In this document: piece by piece, positions 9,797 to 19,160 of the stretch
Layout: each line of letters opens with the position of its first letter
Numbering within the stretch: the stretch's first letter is position 1
Assembly: GCF_003026395.1 (NCBI RefSeq)
Contig: NZ_PYOO01000009.1
Location: 62,001 to 126,000, forward strand
Direction of reading: 5' to 3'
From: Photobacterium iliopiscarium
GTDB lineage: Bacteria; Pseudomonadota; Gammaproteobacteria; Enterobacterales; Vibrionaceae
DNA: 64,000 nucleotides
Translations under genes and position numbers: made by a program
Notes under the pieces: model-generated
Seen by the model: only the letters and a program-made list of their open reading frames with translations
The model's database searches: none
What the model was told of the DNA's origin: nothing

Positions 9797-11077
9797 TTAA
9801 TTATTCGCTAAGTAAAAATGAATATTGGCGATGGTTTTATTCACTGCGCCTTGGTTTTCAATCACAATCCTTTGTCCTTGTGCACCCATGTGTTGTTGAC
9901 GCTCGGGATCATTAAATAATGTCACCAGTTGCTGTGCGAGCTGGTGGCTATTTTGACAGATTTCAATCGCTCCTGCGGCTAATAGTTGTTGAGTGATATC
10001 TTCAAAGTTATAAAAACTAGGGCCTGTAATTGCGGGTTTTGCAACCGCGGCTGGCTCTAATAGGTTATGCCCACCGACCTTTTCTCCGACTAAACTTCCC
10101 CCCATAAACGTCACATCAGCTGTCGCTAGCATGACTAACATTTCCCCCATTGTATCTGCGAGATATAACTGAGTGTTCGCTTTAATTGGGGTGGTGTCTG
10201 TACGGCGGTGAACCGTTAATCCTCGTTCTATTGCCAGTTTGGCAACACTATCAAATCGTTGCGGATGGCGAGGCACAATAATGACCATCGCATCTGGATA
10301 CTGTTGTAGCACGGCTTGATAAGCATCGAGTACTTGCTCATCTTCCCCTTGATGGGTACTCGCCGCCACGAAAATTGGCCGTTGAACGCCTAGTTGCTGG
10401 CGCAGATTCTGAGCGTGCTCAAAAACGGTATTTGCAATGGTGATGTCGTATTTGATTGAGCCAGTAACCGCGATTTGATGTTGTTGTGCGCCAATGGCGA
10501 TAAAGCGCTGGGCGTCATCATCATGCAAGCATAAGATTTTATCTATTTTATTGAGCAATTGATGAGTAAAGAAACTAAACGATTGATAGCGTTTGGCAGA
10601 GCGCTCTGATAAGCGCGCATTAACAATAATCGTCGGGATTTTTTGTTGATGAACACACGTTAAGGTATTGAGCCATAATTCTTTTTCAACGATAAGAAAT
10701 AGTTTGGGTTTGATCGCTTTTAAAAACCCGCGAACACACCAAGCAAAATCAATCGGCATATAACGATGCTCAACTAATTCGCCTAATTTAGCTACTTGTT
10801 CAGCGCCAGTGCTAGTGGTGGTCGTTACCACAATGGCTTGTTCCGGATAGGCTTGTTTGAGTGCTTTGATGACAGGCACAATCGCGATAGCTTCACCAAC
10901 AGAAGCTGCATGGATCCAAATAGGTGCAGTTGTCGTGGTGAGGCGAGGAGTAAAACCAAAATGCTCTTTCCAACGCGCACCAAAATGGGGTTTGCCTGGT
11001 TTGGTTCGATAAAGTCCCCATAATAATAGAGGAGCAGCTAAAGCTAATAGTAGGGTATAAAAAACGCGAACTAGCAT
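9797..11077 (-). CDS. waaA: 3-deoxy-D-manno-octulosonic acid transferase (lipid A Kdo transferase)
   Basis: Inner-membrane-associated GT-B transferase that adds Kdo from CMP-Kdo to lipid IVA. The 426-residue protein has an N-terminal hydrophobic anchor (about 4-22), the IWIHAASVGEAIAIVPVI segment with the catalytic Glu, the VEKELWLN motif, and the C-terminal GGSLVGEKVGGHNLLEPAA donor site. The presence of kdkA nearby suggests a mono-functional enzyme adding one Kdo, but that is inference. GAG precedes the ATG. Confidence 0.97.
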   Translation of the reverse strand: MLVRVFYTLLLALAAPLLLWGLYRTKPGKPHFGARWKEHFGFTPRLTTTTAPIWIHAASVGEAIAIVPVIKALKQAYPEQAIVVTTTTSTGAEQVAKLGELVEHRYMPIDFAWCVRGFLKAIKPKLFLIVEKELWLNTLTCVHQQKIPTIIVNARLSERSAKRYQSFSFFTHQLLNKIDKILCLHDDDAQRFIAIGAQQHQIAVTGSIKYDITIANTVFEHAQNLRQQLGVQRPIFVAASTHQGEDEQVLDAYQAVLQQYPDAMVIIVPRHPQRFDSVAKLAIERGLTVHRRTDTTPIKANTQLYLADTMGEMLVMLATADVTFMGGSLVGEKVGGHNLLEPAAVAKPAITGPSFYNFEDITQQLLAAGAIEICQNSHQLAQQLVTLFNDPERQQHMGAQGQRIVIENQGAVNKTIANIHFYLANN

Positions 11078-11198
11078 GGTGGCTCTACCTTAAAAAATGA
11101 TTTTATATTATAACCAGCAATCAAAAATCTAACAGCTTGGTGATTCAAACAATAATTCAGGTAGAATGTTTTTATCTTTATAGACAAAGAGTATAACG

Positions 11199-12263
11199 AT
11201 GACTCATTCACCTCAGCGGTACTTAATGTATATCGCTCAAAATTATTCATTTGCTATTTTACGACCTTTACAACAAGCAATCTTGAAGCAAGGTGGGCAA
11301 GTGTGTTGGTTTTTTGAGGGGGATGATGTTGATGATCGTTTCTTACATGATGACGAACAACGGTTAACCTCTGTTACTGATGTTAAAAATTGGCAGCCAG
11401 ATGCCGTTTTTGTGCCTGGAAATGTTGTTCCGCGTTGTATCCCCGGGATTAAAGTGGGTGTGTTTCATGGTTTTAATGCTGGAAAGTTAAATCGTCGTGG
11501 TAGAGAAGATCATTTTGAAATTCGTGGCTGTTTTGACTTATATTGTACTCAAGGGCCAGATACAACAGCACGGTTTACGCAATTGGCTCAGCAATATGGT
11601 TTCTTTAAAGTAAAACAAACCGGTTGGCCGATGCTCGACCCGTTATTTACTGAGCCTGAATCAAACCCATATTGTGCGATAGATGATCCTCGTCCAACGG
11701 TACTGATGTGCTCAACATTTTCCCGTAATTTAACGTGCGCACCACATTTATATGAGACAGTTAAGGCATTAGTTGCTACGGGGAAGTGGCGTTGGTTAGT
11801 GCAGTTTCATCCGAAAATGGCGGCTGAAACCGTGGCACAATATAAAGCATTACAAGGGCCAAATTTGACGTTTGTGGAAACAGATAATGTGATCCCTGTT
11901 TTGCAGGCGGCAGATGTGATGTTATGTGATACCTCATCGATTTTGTTAATGTTTTTATTACAAGGTAAGCCTGTTGTTACCTTTAACAATCAACATCCAT
12001 TACCCCATTTATTGAATGTTACGGTTACGGATGAAGTGGAATGTGCGCTCAGTGAAGCATTGACCTATCCTGCGGATTTAATGGCTAATATCAAACACTA
12101 TTGTCAACAAATCCATCCTTATCAAGATGGGTGTTCAAGTGAGCGGGTCTTAGCGGCGACGAATGCACTGCTTGATGATGGATTACTCGAACTTAAATCC
12201 AAACCAGTTAATATCGTACGTGAGTTTAAAATGCGGAAGAAGCTTGGTTATTGGGGACTATAA
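11199..12263 (+). CDS. CDP-glycerol glycerophosphotransferase-like protein
   Basis: A 354-residue GT-B type protein of the TagB/TagF (CDP-glycerol:glycerophosphate transferase) superfamily. The supporting motifs are GVFHGFNAGK (about residues 87-97), WLVQFHPKM (about 200-208), and DTSSILLMFLLQGKPVVTFNN (about 245-265), which correspond to the family's HGxxxK, HP and D-x-SS-x8-KP elements. In Vibrionaceae such genes sit beside waaA and probably add a phospho-polyol or related group to the LPS core; that role is inference. It is followed by the WaaE-like gene 68 bp downstream on the same strand. Confidence 0.82.
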   Translation: MTHSPQRYLMYIAQNYSFAILRPLQQAILKQGGQVCWFFEGDDVDDRFLHDDEQRLTSVTDVKNWQPDAVFVPGNVVPRCIPGIKVGVFHGFNAGKLNRRGREDHFEIRGCFDLYCTQGPDTTARFTQLAQQYGFFKVKQTGWPMLDPLFTEPESNPYCAIDDPRPTVLMCSTFSRNLTCAPHLYETVKALVATGKWRWLVQFHPKMAAETVAQYKALQGPNLTFVETDNVIPVLQAADVMLCDTSSILLMFLLQGKPVVTFNNQHPLPHLLNVTVTDEVECALSEALTYPADLMANIKHYCQQIHPYQDGCSSERVLAATNALLDDGLLELKSKPVNIVREFKMRKKLGYWGL

Positions 12264-12264
12264 A

Positions 12265-12342
12265 ATGGCATCATATCGACAGCGTTATCAATATATGTTG
12301 AATCTGAACACAGAAAATAAGGAGTTAGTTGATGGCAAATAA
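12265..12342 (+). CDS. Possible 25-residue small ORF overlapping the next gene
   Basis: An ATG just behind the stop of the preceding gene, with GGGGA 7 bp upstream, opens a 25-codon frame (MASYRQRYQYMLNLNTENK...) that overlaps the start of the WaaE-like gene by 11 bp. It could be a small protein, a translational coupler, or chance. No homologue is recalled. Confidence 0.25.
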   Translation: MASYRQRYQYMLNLNTENKELVDGK

Positions 12343-13102
12343 GCATTCTTTATCCGTTATATTAATCACAAAGAATGAAGCGGATCGTGTTGAACTATGT
12401 TTGCAATCTATTGTTGATATAGCAGATGAAATTATTGTATTAGACAGTGGTTCAACCGATGAAACCGTTGCAATTTGTCAGCGCTATACCGATAACGTCA
12501 CCGTAACTGATTGGCCTGGGTTTGGTAAGCAAAAACAACGAGCATTAGATAAAGCCAGTGGTGATTGGGTATTGTCCATTGACGCTGATGAAGCACTCGA
12601 TGAACAAATGCAACAAGCTTTAGTGTCATTGTTAGCTCAAGATACAATCACTGCCACCGCATACCGCTTACCGTGGGGTGTGACGCTGTATGGTAAGACC
12701 TTGAAACATGGACGTAGTGCTCGTTCAGTCTTACGCTTATTTAAGAGAGATGGTGCTCATTATACATTAGATGAAGTACATGAAACGGTAATACCAAGTG
12801 CAGGTTCTACGGAAGTTCTGAGTGGATTGTTATTACATTACACTCACCGTGATTACGGGCATGGTTTAGACAAAGCCGCCCAATATGCATGGTTAGGTTC
12901 AAAGAAATATCATCGTAAAGGTAAAAAATCTCACGGACTGGTTTTGGCATTATTACGCGCTATTTGGACGTTTATTTTAATTTATATTATTCGTCGTGGT
13001 TTTCTTGATGGCAGCGTTGGCTTCATTGTTGCGATGACTTATGCGCAGGTGAGTTTTAATAAATATGTTGGCTTATGGTTACTTGAGCAAGAGCATAGTT
13101 AA
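12332..13102 (+). CDS. waaE: WaaE/KdtX-type LPS core glycosyltransferase (GT2)
   Basis: Family 2 glycosyltransferase of 256 residues. The N-terminus MANKHSLSVILITKNEADRV, the VLDSGSTDET segment, the WPGFGKQKQRALDKASGDWVLSIDADEAL block and a hydrophobic C-terminal segment (about 210-235) are the pattern of WaaE/KdtX, which adds a beta-1,4-glucose to the inner-core heptose. The ATG at 12332 follows AAGGAG by 7 bp; an in-frame TTG one codon upstream is less likely. It ends at a 12-bp hairpin (13121-13150) and faces the decayed cassette on the other strand. Confidence 0.88.
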   Translation: MANKHSLSVILITKNEADRVELCLQSIVDIADEIIVLDSGSTDETVAICQRYTDNVTVTDWPGFGKQKQRALDKASGDWVLSIDADEALDEQMQQALVSLLAQDTITATAYRLPWGVTLYGKTLKHGRSARSVLRLFKRDGAHYTLDEVHETVIPSAGSTEVLSGLLLHYTHRDYGHGLDKAAQYAWLGSKKYHRKGKKSHGLVLALLRAIWTFILIYIIRRGFLDGSVGFIVAMTYAQVSFNKYVGLWLLEQEHS

Positions 13103-13120
13103 TTAACTGCGGTTTAGTAT

Positions 13121-13150
13121 TAACAAGGAGAGCAGATACTCTCCTTGTTA
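13121..13150. terminator. Strong hairpin between convergent genes
   Basis: TAACAAGGAGAG (13121-13132) and its perfect complement (13139-13150) form a 12-bp stem with a 6-nt loop, 18 bp after the WaaE-like gene. There is no clear T-tract on either side, so termination efficiency is uncertain. Confidence 0.6.
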
Positions 13151-13155
13151 TAGGT

Positions 13156-14573
13156 TCAAAAAGGTGATCGGTTTTTAAGTTTAAAAACTAATTTACTCAA
13201 GGGTAACTTGAATAGACGTCTCAATTCGAGCTGGCGCTGATCTTTATCGATGTTAATCGCGACCGTGTTATCACAATATTTTTTATACAGTTTTAGCCAA
13301 TCAATATGACTATATTCATTAGCGCGTTTGACTTTTCGCTGTGAAATTTTTCTTAATCCTAATCCCATTGTTTGCGGATCGGCAATAATAATATTACTAA
13401 AGCAAAAATCGTCATGTAAAACAGTTGCATGAGTGATTGCTTTTGGTAAATATTGTTGACTTAAAGTGAGTAATTGCTCAAATGACGCGGAAAATTGATC
13501 GTTATAGTGCCATTGTTGTTGGAAATCAAGACCGTGAATTAAACAATATTCAGTTAAACGTTAGGTGGTTTTATCTTCAAATAACGCGCTCAAGCTTGAA
13601 CCCTGAGTGGCATTATCAGGGGCAGAATGCTGCTGGCAACTATTAATAAAATCAAAACAACTATTGAGGATCTGCTGCCATACTAATTGCGGTAATTTAG
13701 AAAAAACAAATAACTCATTCAGTGCGGTGTAGTGCAAGTATTCTAGTTGATAGGATACGCGATCTGCTTGCTGTTCAAAGCTTAAAAATTGAGGTAGAAA
13801 AATACGTAATGGTGCTGGAATATGATTAAACCAAAGTGCTTCAGCCAGTATTTTTTGTTTTTTAGTGCTAGATTTTGTTATCCATTTTTCATTTATTTCT
13901 AATTGATTAAATGCACGTTGGGTGGTGAATTTAGCTTTTGAACGGTAATAGGTATTTAAATGACCAAAATCAAGCCAATCAGTAACGGGTATGGCAGTTA
14001 GGCTACACTTTTGATGATAGAAATTTAAGCTTTCAATGAAATCCCAATGTGCCATCGTCAATGATTTGAGCAGTTGTTGAGGGTGACGAAAATGAAAGTA
14101 ACCGCAGACCGCGTGTGTTTGATTGAGTTGTTCGCGGTTGGTGACGGTATTAAGCCATTGCGAGTTATCATTAGAAATTACCGCCCAATCATAACTGTTT
14201 TCGACGGGGGCAATGGTAATGATATTTTTATCTGTCGGTAAATTTGGCAGTAATGTATCACCAAATGAAATACTTAGTGATTGATCGGTGTGTAATCAGC
14301 CAGCGTGAGCGCTGACACTAATAACGCACCTAAAGATAAACCATCCGGAATATATAACAGTGTGACATGGTGCTTTGTTAGCCATTGTAAATCATGTAAT
14401 TCAGGGGTGAAACTTTCTGGGACACTTAAGTAAATATGCTTATCTGTTGGCGCGCTTTTTACTTGATGTTGAAATAGGCGTCGGTTACCAAGTGGTAAAA
14501 ATGAAGGGGGTAAGGTACCAAATTCTGATTCTAATTCTTGGCTAATATAAGCAGCCGACATAATTAGAAACAT
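13156..14573 (-). pseudogene. Disrupted nucleotidyltransferase-kinase gene for polysaccharide modification
   Basis: Conceptual translation needs two repairs. The first part (14573 down to about 14280) reads like the start of an NTP-transferase (LPPSFLPLGNRRLFQHQV, IYLSVPESF). It then meets a TAA at 14274-14276, while the continuation SLSISFGDTLLPNLPTD lies one frame away, indicating a 1-bp deletion between about 14277 and 14297. The second part contains WLDFGHLNTYYRSKA and KSSTKKQKILAEALWF and stops at an in-frame TAA (13561-13563). Reading on in the same frame gives a phosphotransferase-like catalytic loop, VLHDDFCFSNIII, and runs to 13156. Repaired length is about 472 residues. Homologues as I recall pair a sugar nucleotidyltransferase with an aminoglycoside-phosphotransferase-like kinase in capsule loci, usually next to a small HAD hydrolase, as here. 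Confidence 0.82.
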
Positions 14574-14944
14574 ATTTTTTCCTTATCGAGCAGCGCATTA
14601 ATTTCATCAAGCGATAATGAAGTAAATTCAGAGGGACGAATGGCTTTATCATCAATGTAAAACCCGTCATGTCCACACCAAGGCTTACCCACTAAAATTT
14701 CGTCATAGGGAACATGATGTTTACTCAACCAAGCAGTAATAATGGGTAACGTATGGATATTAATTTGACCCACATTACCGTTGTAAGTTCGCATATTACG
14801 GGCGGTGCTGATGGTAATAGTAAAACCTTGACGATGATAATGCTGTAATTGCACAATAACCTCTAGATTAGGGGCAACATTTTCATAATCATTAGTATTG
14901 GCTAAAGTGATCGTGCCATCGAGATCAACAATCAGTTTTTTTAT
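14564..14944 (-). pseudogene. Small HAD-family hydrolase lacking a canonical start codon
   Basis: The frame carries a full HAD signature: LIVDLDGTIT near the N-terminus, then STARNMRTYNGNVGQIN, and GKPWCGHDGFYIDDKAIRPSEF towards the end, the pattern of the small capsular-biosynthesis phosphatases of about 125 residues. The expected start would read MKKLIVDLDGT, but the codon before KK is ATA (14942-14944), and between it and the upstream in-frame TAG there is no ATG, GTG or TTG; only ATT, ATA and CTG codons occur. AAAGG lies 10 nt before the ATA. Either the start was lost (ATG to ATA) or a rare start is used. It overlaps the next gene by 10 bp and follows the GT4 gene by 16 bp. Calling it a pseudogene is inference, strengthened by the two lesions in its partner. 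Confidence 0.65.
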
Positions 14945-14960
14945 TATAATTGCGCCTTTA

Positions 14961-16043
14961 TTATTTTTGTTGAAGGATACGGTTAAAATAATCTATATGG
15001 TTACGTACCGTTTCTGTGGCATTAAATTCACGATCTAACTTTTCTTTTGCCGCAATACTAAACTGTTGGATTTTATTTTTATCATTAATCAGTTTATTCA
15101 TTGCTTCTGCAAACGCTGCCGCATTATTGACGGGGACCACATAACCGGTTTTACCATTATCAACCAGTTCTGGAGAGCCACCAGTAGTTGTAACGACAGA
15201 TGTGGTACCATTTGCCATTGCTTCTATGATAGTGCGCGGTAAACCTTCACCACTGATTGACGGTTGTACTTGGAAATCCGCCATTGCCATAATTGACGGT
15301 ACATCTTGACGATGCCCGATAACATGAATTTGTGCCGCTATTGGGCTTTGTTTTATTTCATCAAGATGCGGTTCAAAACCACTGCCGATAAGTAATAGGT
15401 GAAAATTAGGGTTATTAATATGGTGGGTTGCTTCAATAAGAACTGATATACCTTTGCTGGGCCTAACATGAGCGGCGCATACAGCAATAATATCGTTGTC
15501 ATTAAGATTAAAACTGGCACGGGTGGTTGGATCAACGTTATACCATGCTAATTGATGGCCTTTATAAATAGTTACCACATTCGCTGGATCACAAAGAACA
15601 TGCTGGCGCACATCATCACGGACGGCATTTGAAACACAAATAACACCTTGGACTTTGGGATGAAGATGAGTGAGGTAAGCGGTAGGATCATGGCGATATA
15701 ATCCCCCCGTTGTTCCACGGTACGTGATCATCTTCGCTTGAGTACCGATACAAGCAAAAGCGGCATTAGGAATTGTTTTTGAATTAAAACCATAGCAAAT
15801 ATCATAGTCACCAGTTTTTAGTTCGTGGTGTAAGGTACGTATGGTTTTAGGACAGATTTTTTTGGTTGGATAACAATCAATGACTTTAATTCCATGATCT
15901 TGAAAGCGAGCGACATAGTCAGCGTCACCTTGAGTTGCAACGGTTACTTGATGTCCTTGCTTCACCATTTGAATAAACATTTCCGCTTCAGGGCGAACGC
16001 TGTTCCATGCATGGTTATATGAGCTAGCAACTAGAATTTTCAT
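14961..16043 (-). CDS. Family 4 glycosyltransferase
   Basis: GT-B retaining glycosyltransferase of 360 residues. The N-terminal domain begins MKILVASSYNHAWNSVRPEAE; the C-terminal donor-binding domain shows AAHVRPSKGISVLIEA, VIGHRQDVPSIMAMADFQVQPS and the E-x7-E motif EGLPRTIIE with GGSPELV after it. It starts 2 bp after the GT25 gene in the lpxM-waaL operon. Sugar specificity is not readable. A role in LPS core or O-chain assembly is inferred from the operon. Confidence 0.9.
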   Translation of the reverse strand: MKILVASSYNHAWNSVRPEAEMFIQMVKQGHQVTVATQGDADYVARFQDHGIKVIDCYPTKKICPKTIRTLHHELKTGDYDICYGFNSKTIPNAAFACIGTQAKMITYRGTTGGLYRHDPTAYLTHLHPKVQGVICVSNAVRDDVRQHVLCDPANVVTIYKGHQLAWYNVDPTTRASFNLNDNDIIAVCAAHVRPSKGISVLIEATHHINNPNFHLLLIGSGFEPHLDEIKQSPIAAQIHVIGHRQDVPSIMAMADFQVQPSISGEGLPRTIIEAMANGTTSVVTTTGGSPELVDNGKTGYVVPVNNAAAFAEAMNKLINDKNKIQQFSIAAKEKLDREFNATETVRNHIDYFNRILQQK

Positions 16044-16045
16044 TG

Positions 16046-16795
16046 TTATCTCTTGAATGTCATTTTAAGGATGAACTTGATGTTGTAATATTCGCGACGT
16101 ACCAATTCTTTAAGATTGAAAATTTCTCGTTTTATTTTACAACGTAAGTTTCGAGGTGCTCTTTTTCCATAACCAATATCTGAATCAAAAATGGGGTCGT
16201 TAGTTAGGCAAGCAGGCACAGTGCCGTAGCATTCTAACTGATTTATCCAGAATCGATCCATGTAAATATCGACGGCCATGTACCATTTATTTGAATGATC
16301 TAATAGTTTTTTTGCGCCGGAAGGGGTGAGTAAATATCCCGTAGCACTCATATGACCTTTGCTGAATTTATAAATATTCGTATGCGGTAAGATCATTTGT
16401 TTTAGTTTGAAAAAATGCGGCCTTTTATTATCAAACAGGCGAACGCACTCATATTTTTTTGTTAATAATGCAATGTTACTAATAATATCCATAAACGGCT
16501 TTGGATAAATAAGGGCATCGTCTTCTAGAATAATAATCGGTTGATTTAATTCAATACATTTTTGCCACAATAGGTAATGGCTAGCATAACAACCCAGTTG
16601 CCCCTTACTGAGGGATTTACCACGATAAGCTTGGCTTAATTGATCATCATACATAGCGAATAATGGGTGATTGTTTTTATGGCCATTAACCGCATCAAAA
16701 AATGTATAGCTTAGATTCAACTTATCTAATTGTTTGCTGATATTTTCTTTTCTATGTATTGATGATGGAATATTAATAATAAAAATATTAGTCAT
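16046..16795 (-). CDS. Family 25 glycosyltransferase (LOS galactosyltransferase-like)
   Basis: A 249-residue protein with the GT25 pattern: MTNIFIINIPSSIHRKENI at the N-terminus, YTFFDAVNGH (about 31-40), SKGQLGCYASHYLLWQ (about 63-78) and the metal-binding ILEDDALIYP (about 90-99). The family includes LgtB/LpsA-type beta-galactosyltransferases of lipooligosaccharide. Its start overlaps the end of waaL by 8 bp, indicating translational coupling. The C-terminal 40 residues are rich in basic residues, suiting membrane association. Confidence 0.9.
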   Translation of the reverse strand: MTNIFIINIPSSIHRKENISKQLDKLNLSYTFFDAVNGHKNNHPLFAMYDDQLSQAYRGKSLSKGQLGCYASHYLLWQKCIELNQPIIILEDDALIYPKPFMDIISNIALLTKKYECVRLFDNKRPHFFKLKQMILPHTNIYKFSKGHMSATGYLLTPSGAKKLLDHSNKWYMAVDIYMDRFWINQLECYGTVPACLTNDPIFDSDIGYGKRAPRNLRCKIKREIFNLKELVRREYYNIKFILKMTFKR

Positions 16796-17981
16796 GGTCT
16801 ACATGCTCATTGTTTGAGGTTGTTGTAAAACACCCAAGCCAAAAAATATACATAAAAATAGTTTGTCCGTGATTAAACGGAACATCAGTTAAAGACGCGA
16901 CAGCAAATAGTGACACTAAAGTTATAGTTATATAGCGTTGTAATAGCGACGCATTTTTTAATAAACGTAATGGTAGGATAAAAAGACAAAGCAGTAGTAT
17001 TAAGCCAATAATCCCTTTTTTAACCATATAATCGACATATTGATTATGAAAATGAGGGGGTTGGTAAGTATATAACACTTGAGATATACGGCCTTGATGA
17101 AAGAGTCTATCTAATACCTGTATATACTGATCACCTTGGCCTAGTAGTTCGTGATGTTCAATTATCATCGGGGCTGATTGCCACATTTGTAACCGTAATC
17201 CAATTGAAGTATTCAAATTACCCGATTTAATATCATTATATTCTTGTTGTGTCTGTGATAATCGCTGAGATATTAGAGGCTTACTTATGACTGAAACTCC
17301 AATAATTACAACAAAAGCGAGCATTATACTGCGCCAAGTGATTTTTATTTTTTTTGTAGTCATAAAAATAATGAACATAACGGCGAGCGTAACAATATAA
17401 CCGAGCCAAACACCTCGACTTTCAGTAATGATCAGTCCATAACTACTGAGTATAAAGGCTAAGAAGGTAACCGCTTTTTCTTTATAGTTGGTTAATGTTA
17501 GGCTGAGACTTAATGCGATCACGCTAATACCAGCAATTAATGTGCCGTAAGGTATTGCATTTATAGGCCAAGCATCACGACTCCAATGCATATGAATCAT
17601 ACAATAATAAGCGAAGCAAAAACTGATTAAGGCGCTAATAACAGTTAGCCAAATGATGAGTTTTTGGGTTAATAGTGACGACGGGAAAATAGCCACTAAT
17701 AGGGTTGCAGCTATAAACGATCTTATTTCACGCGAACTTAAACCGTGATAATAATATGAAAACAAAAAGTAACCACATATTATAAGTAGTAACCATAGTA
17801 ATTTATTAGTTGATAAGTTACGTTTTAGAGTTGTTAGTCCATAAACAACGAGTGTTGTTATTAAGGATATAATTACCATGGCGACCATAGTTTTATCGCC
17901 ATTACGTAATATTAGCATTCCCGTGGATAACCAAATAAATGGCAATAATATTAATCCATTAATTAAATATTTTTTAAACAT
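16788..17981 (-). CDS. waaL: O-antigen ligase family polytopic membrane protein
   Basis: A 397-residue protein with about ten or more hydrophobic segments and a large hydrophilic loop around residues 240-310 containing RLQMWQSAPMIIEHHELLGQGD and YQPPHFHNQYVDYMVKKG, the Wzy_C/WaaL pattern with the functionally important His and Arg residues. The ligase moves polymer from undecaprenyl diphosphate to lipid A-core on the periplasmic side. I use the ATG at 17981, preceded by GAGGAT; an alternative ATG at 18008 overlaps lpxM by 20 bp. WaaL and Wzy are hard to separate by sequence, and the location beside lpxM and core genes favours the ligase. Confidence 0.85.
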   Translation of the reverse strand: MFKKYLINGLILLPFIWLSTGMLILRNGDKTMVAMVIISLITTLVVYGLTTLKRNLSTNKLLWLLLIICGYFLFSYYYHGLSSREIRSFIAATLLVAIFPSSLLTQKLIIWLTVISALISFCFAYYCMIHMHWSRDAWPINAIPYGTLIAGISVIALSLSLTLTNYKEKAVTFLAFILSSYGLIITESRGVWLGYIVTLAVMFIIFMTTKKIKITWRSIMLAFVVIIGVSVISKPLISQRLSQTQQEYNDIKSGNLNTSIGLRLQMWQSAPMIIEHHELLGQGDQYIQVLDRLFHQGRISQVLYTYQPPHFHNQYVDYMVKKGIIGLILLLCLFILPLRLLKNASLLQRYITITLVSLFAVASLTDVPFNHGQTIFMYIFWLGCFTTTSNNEHVDHD

Positions 17982-17988
17982 GTCATCC

Positions 17989-18936
17989 TCAATTATAAGG
18001 CTTTTCATTATTATTTGGGCGAGTCTTTAATAAACGTAGAATCCACATATATTGTTCTGGACGTTGGCTAACATACTGTTCAATACATTGGTTCATCATT
18101 CGTGCATCTTGTTCTTCAGTTTCAGCAGGAAAGGGCAGAGCAGGATAAAAATCCAATTCATACATACCCGTTTCACTGTTGTACATTGCAAATAACGGCA
18201 CAATTTTAGCGCGGCTTAGTTTGGATAGTCGACCTAATCCGGCCATTGTTGCTTTAGTCGTACCGAAAAAATCCACGAATACGCTATGCTCAGGGCCTAA
18301 ATCTTCATCGGGTAGGTAATAACCTAAATAGCCTTCACGGACTGATTTAATAAACGGTTTAATACCACCACTGCGTTCATAAACACGGCCGCCGTATTGC
18401 ACGCGCTGGCGATGCATTAGCCAATCTGAAACTGGGTTTTTTTGTTTTTTTGCCATCGCAGAAACGGGCAATCCGCGCGATGCTAACAATACCGCTGGAA
18501 TATCAATTGCCCACGTATGTGGAACTAACAAAATAACACTTTGTTGTTGCTCCGTAAGGCTTGTGAGATTGTCCATGCCGCGAATAACCGTATGCTGCTC
18601 AAGCCATGCTTTATTACGCACTGAGAGTGATGCGAAACCAGAGAGGAAGCTGCCGGCTGTGATAAGGTTTTGCAATAAAATGTGTTCGCGCTCGGCATCT
18701 GATTTTTCAGGGAAACACATTTTAAGGTTAACGCGCGCGCGATGATTGGCGCCACTTTTAAGTTTAATCGCTTGTTTAGCAAAAACAGTCGCGAGTGAGC
18801 GGCGTGCTTTATGGGGCAGTAAGCTCAACAGTGAAGCAATGATCACCGCGAACCATGTTCCCCAATAACGAGGATGCACAAAAGACCACTCAAATTGAGG
18901 GTTATAGGCTTGCTTGTCGTAATGGTTTGTCGTCAT
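17989..18936 (-). CDS. lpxM: Lipid A biosynthesis (Kdo)2-(lauroyl)-lipid IVA acyltransferase
   Basis: Late lipid A acyltransferase of the inner membrane, transferring a secondary acyl chain from acyl-ACP. The 315 residues show an N-terminal membrane segment (about 27-43), the catalytic His-x4-Asp in PHTWAIDIPA (His140, Asp145), GIKPFIKSVREGYLGYYLPDEDLGPEHSVFVDFFG (about 196-230) and the C-terminal RPEQYMWILRLLKTRP. Segment by segment it follows E. coli LpxM (for example FVHPRYWG and NLKMCFPEKSDAERE), so LpxM rather than LpxL is preferred. First gene of the operon continuing with waaL; divergent from the TetR gene. Confidence 0.93.
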   Translation of the reverse strand: MTTNHYDKQAYNPQFEWSFVHPRYWGTWFAVIIASLLSLLPHKARRSLATVFAKQAIKLKSGANHRARVNLKMCFPEKSDAEREHILLQNLITAGSFLSGFASLSVRNKAWLEQHTVIRGMDNLTSLTEQQQSVILLVPHTWAIDIPAVLLASRGLPVSAMAKKQKNPVSDWLMHRQRVQYGGRVYERSGGIKPFIKSVREGYLGYYLPDEDLGPEHSVFVDFFGTTKATMAGLGRLSKLSRAKIVPLFAMYNSETGMYELDFYPALPFPAETEEQDARMMNQCIEQYVSQRPEQYMWILRLLKTRPNNNEKPYN

Positions 18937-19160
18937 ATAAATTACGTCTATCTCACGAAGTTATAGTGTTTGCGGTTGTGGTGCCACAGTGTATTTAATT
19001 ATTTATTCTGAATATCAATATTAAGTCAGCATTAATTCGATAACGATTAATGATTATTTATCGGTTAGATAAAGGCATGCTTTTTATTGCCTTACTAAGC
19101 GGAAAAACTTTAAATTATGATAACATTATATTCAGTGAAAGGGCGAAGGATGATAATAAA

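Noticed and set aside
13156-14944. A novel multi-gene system formed by several short ORFs
   Set aside because: The short frames are fragments of one HAD gene and one nucleotidyltransferase-kinase gene broken by point lesions, not separate small genes.
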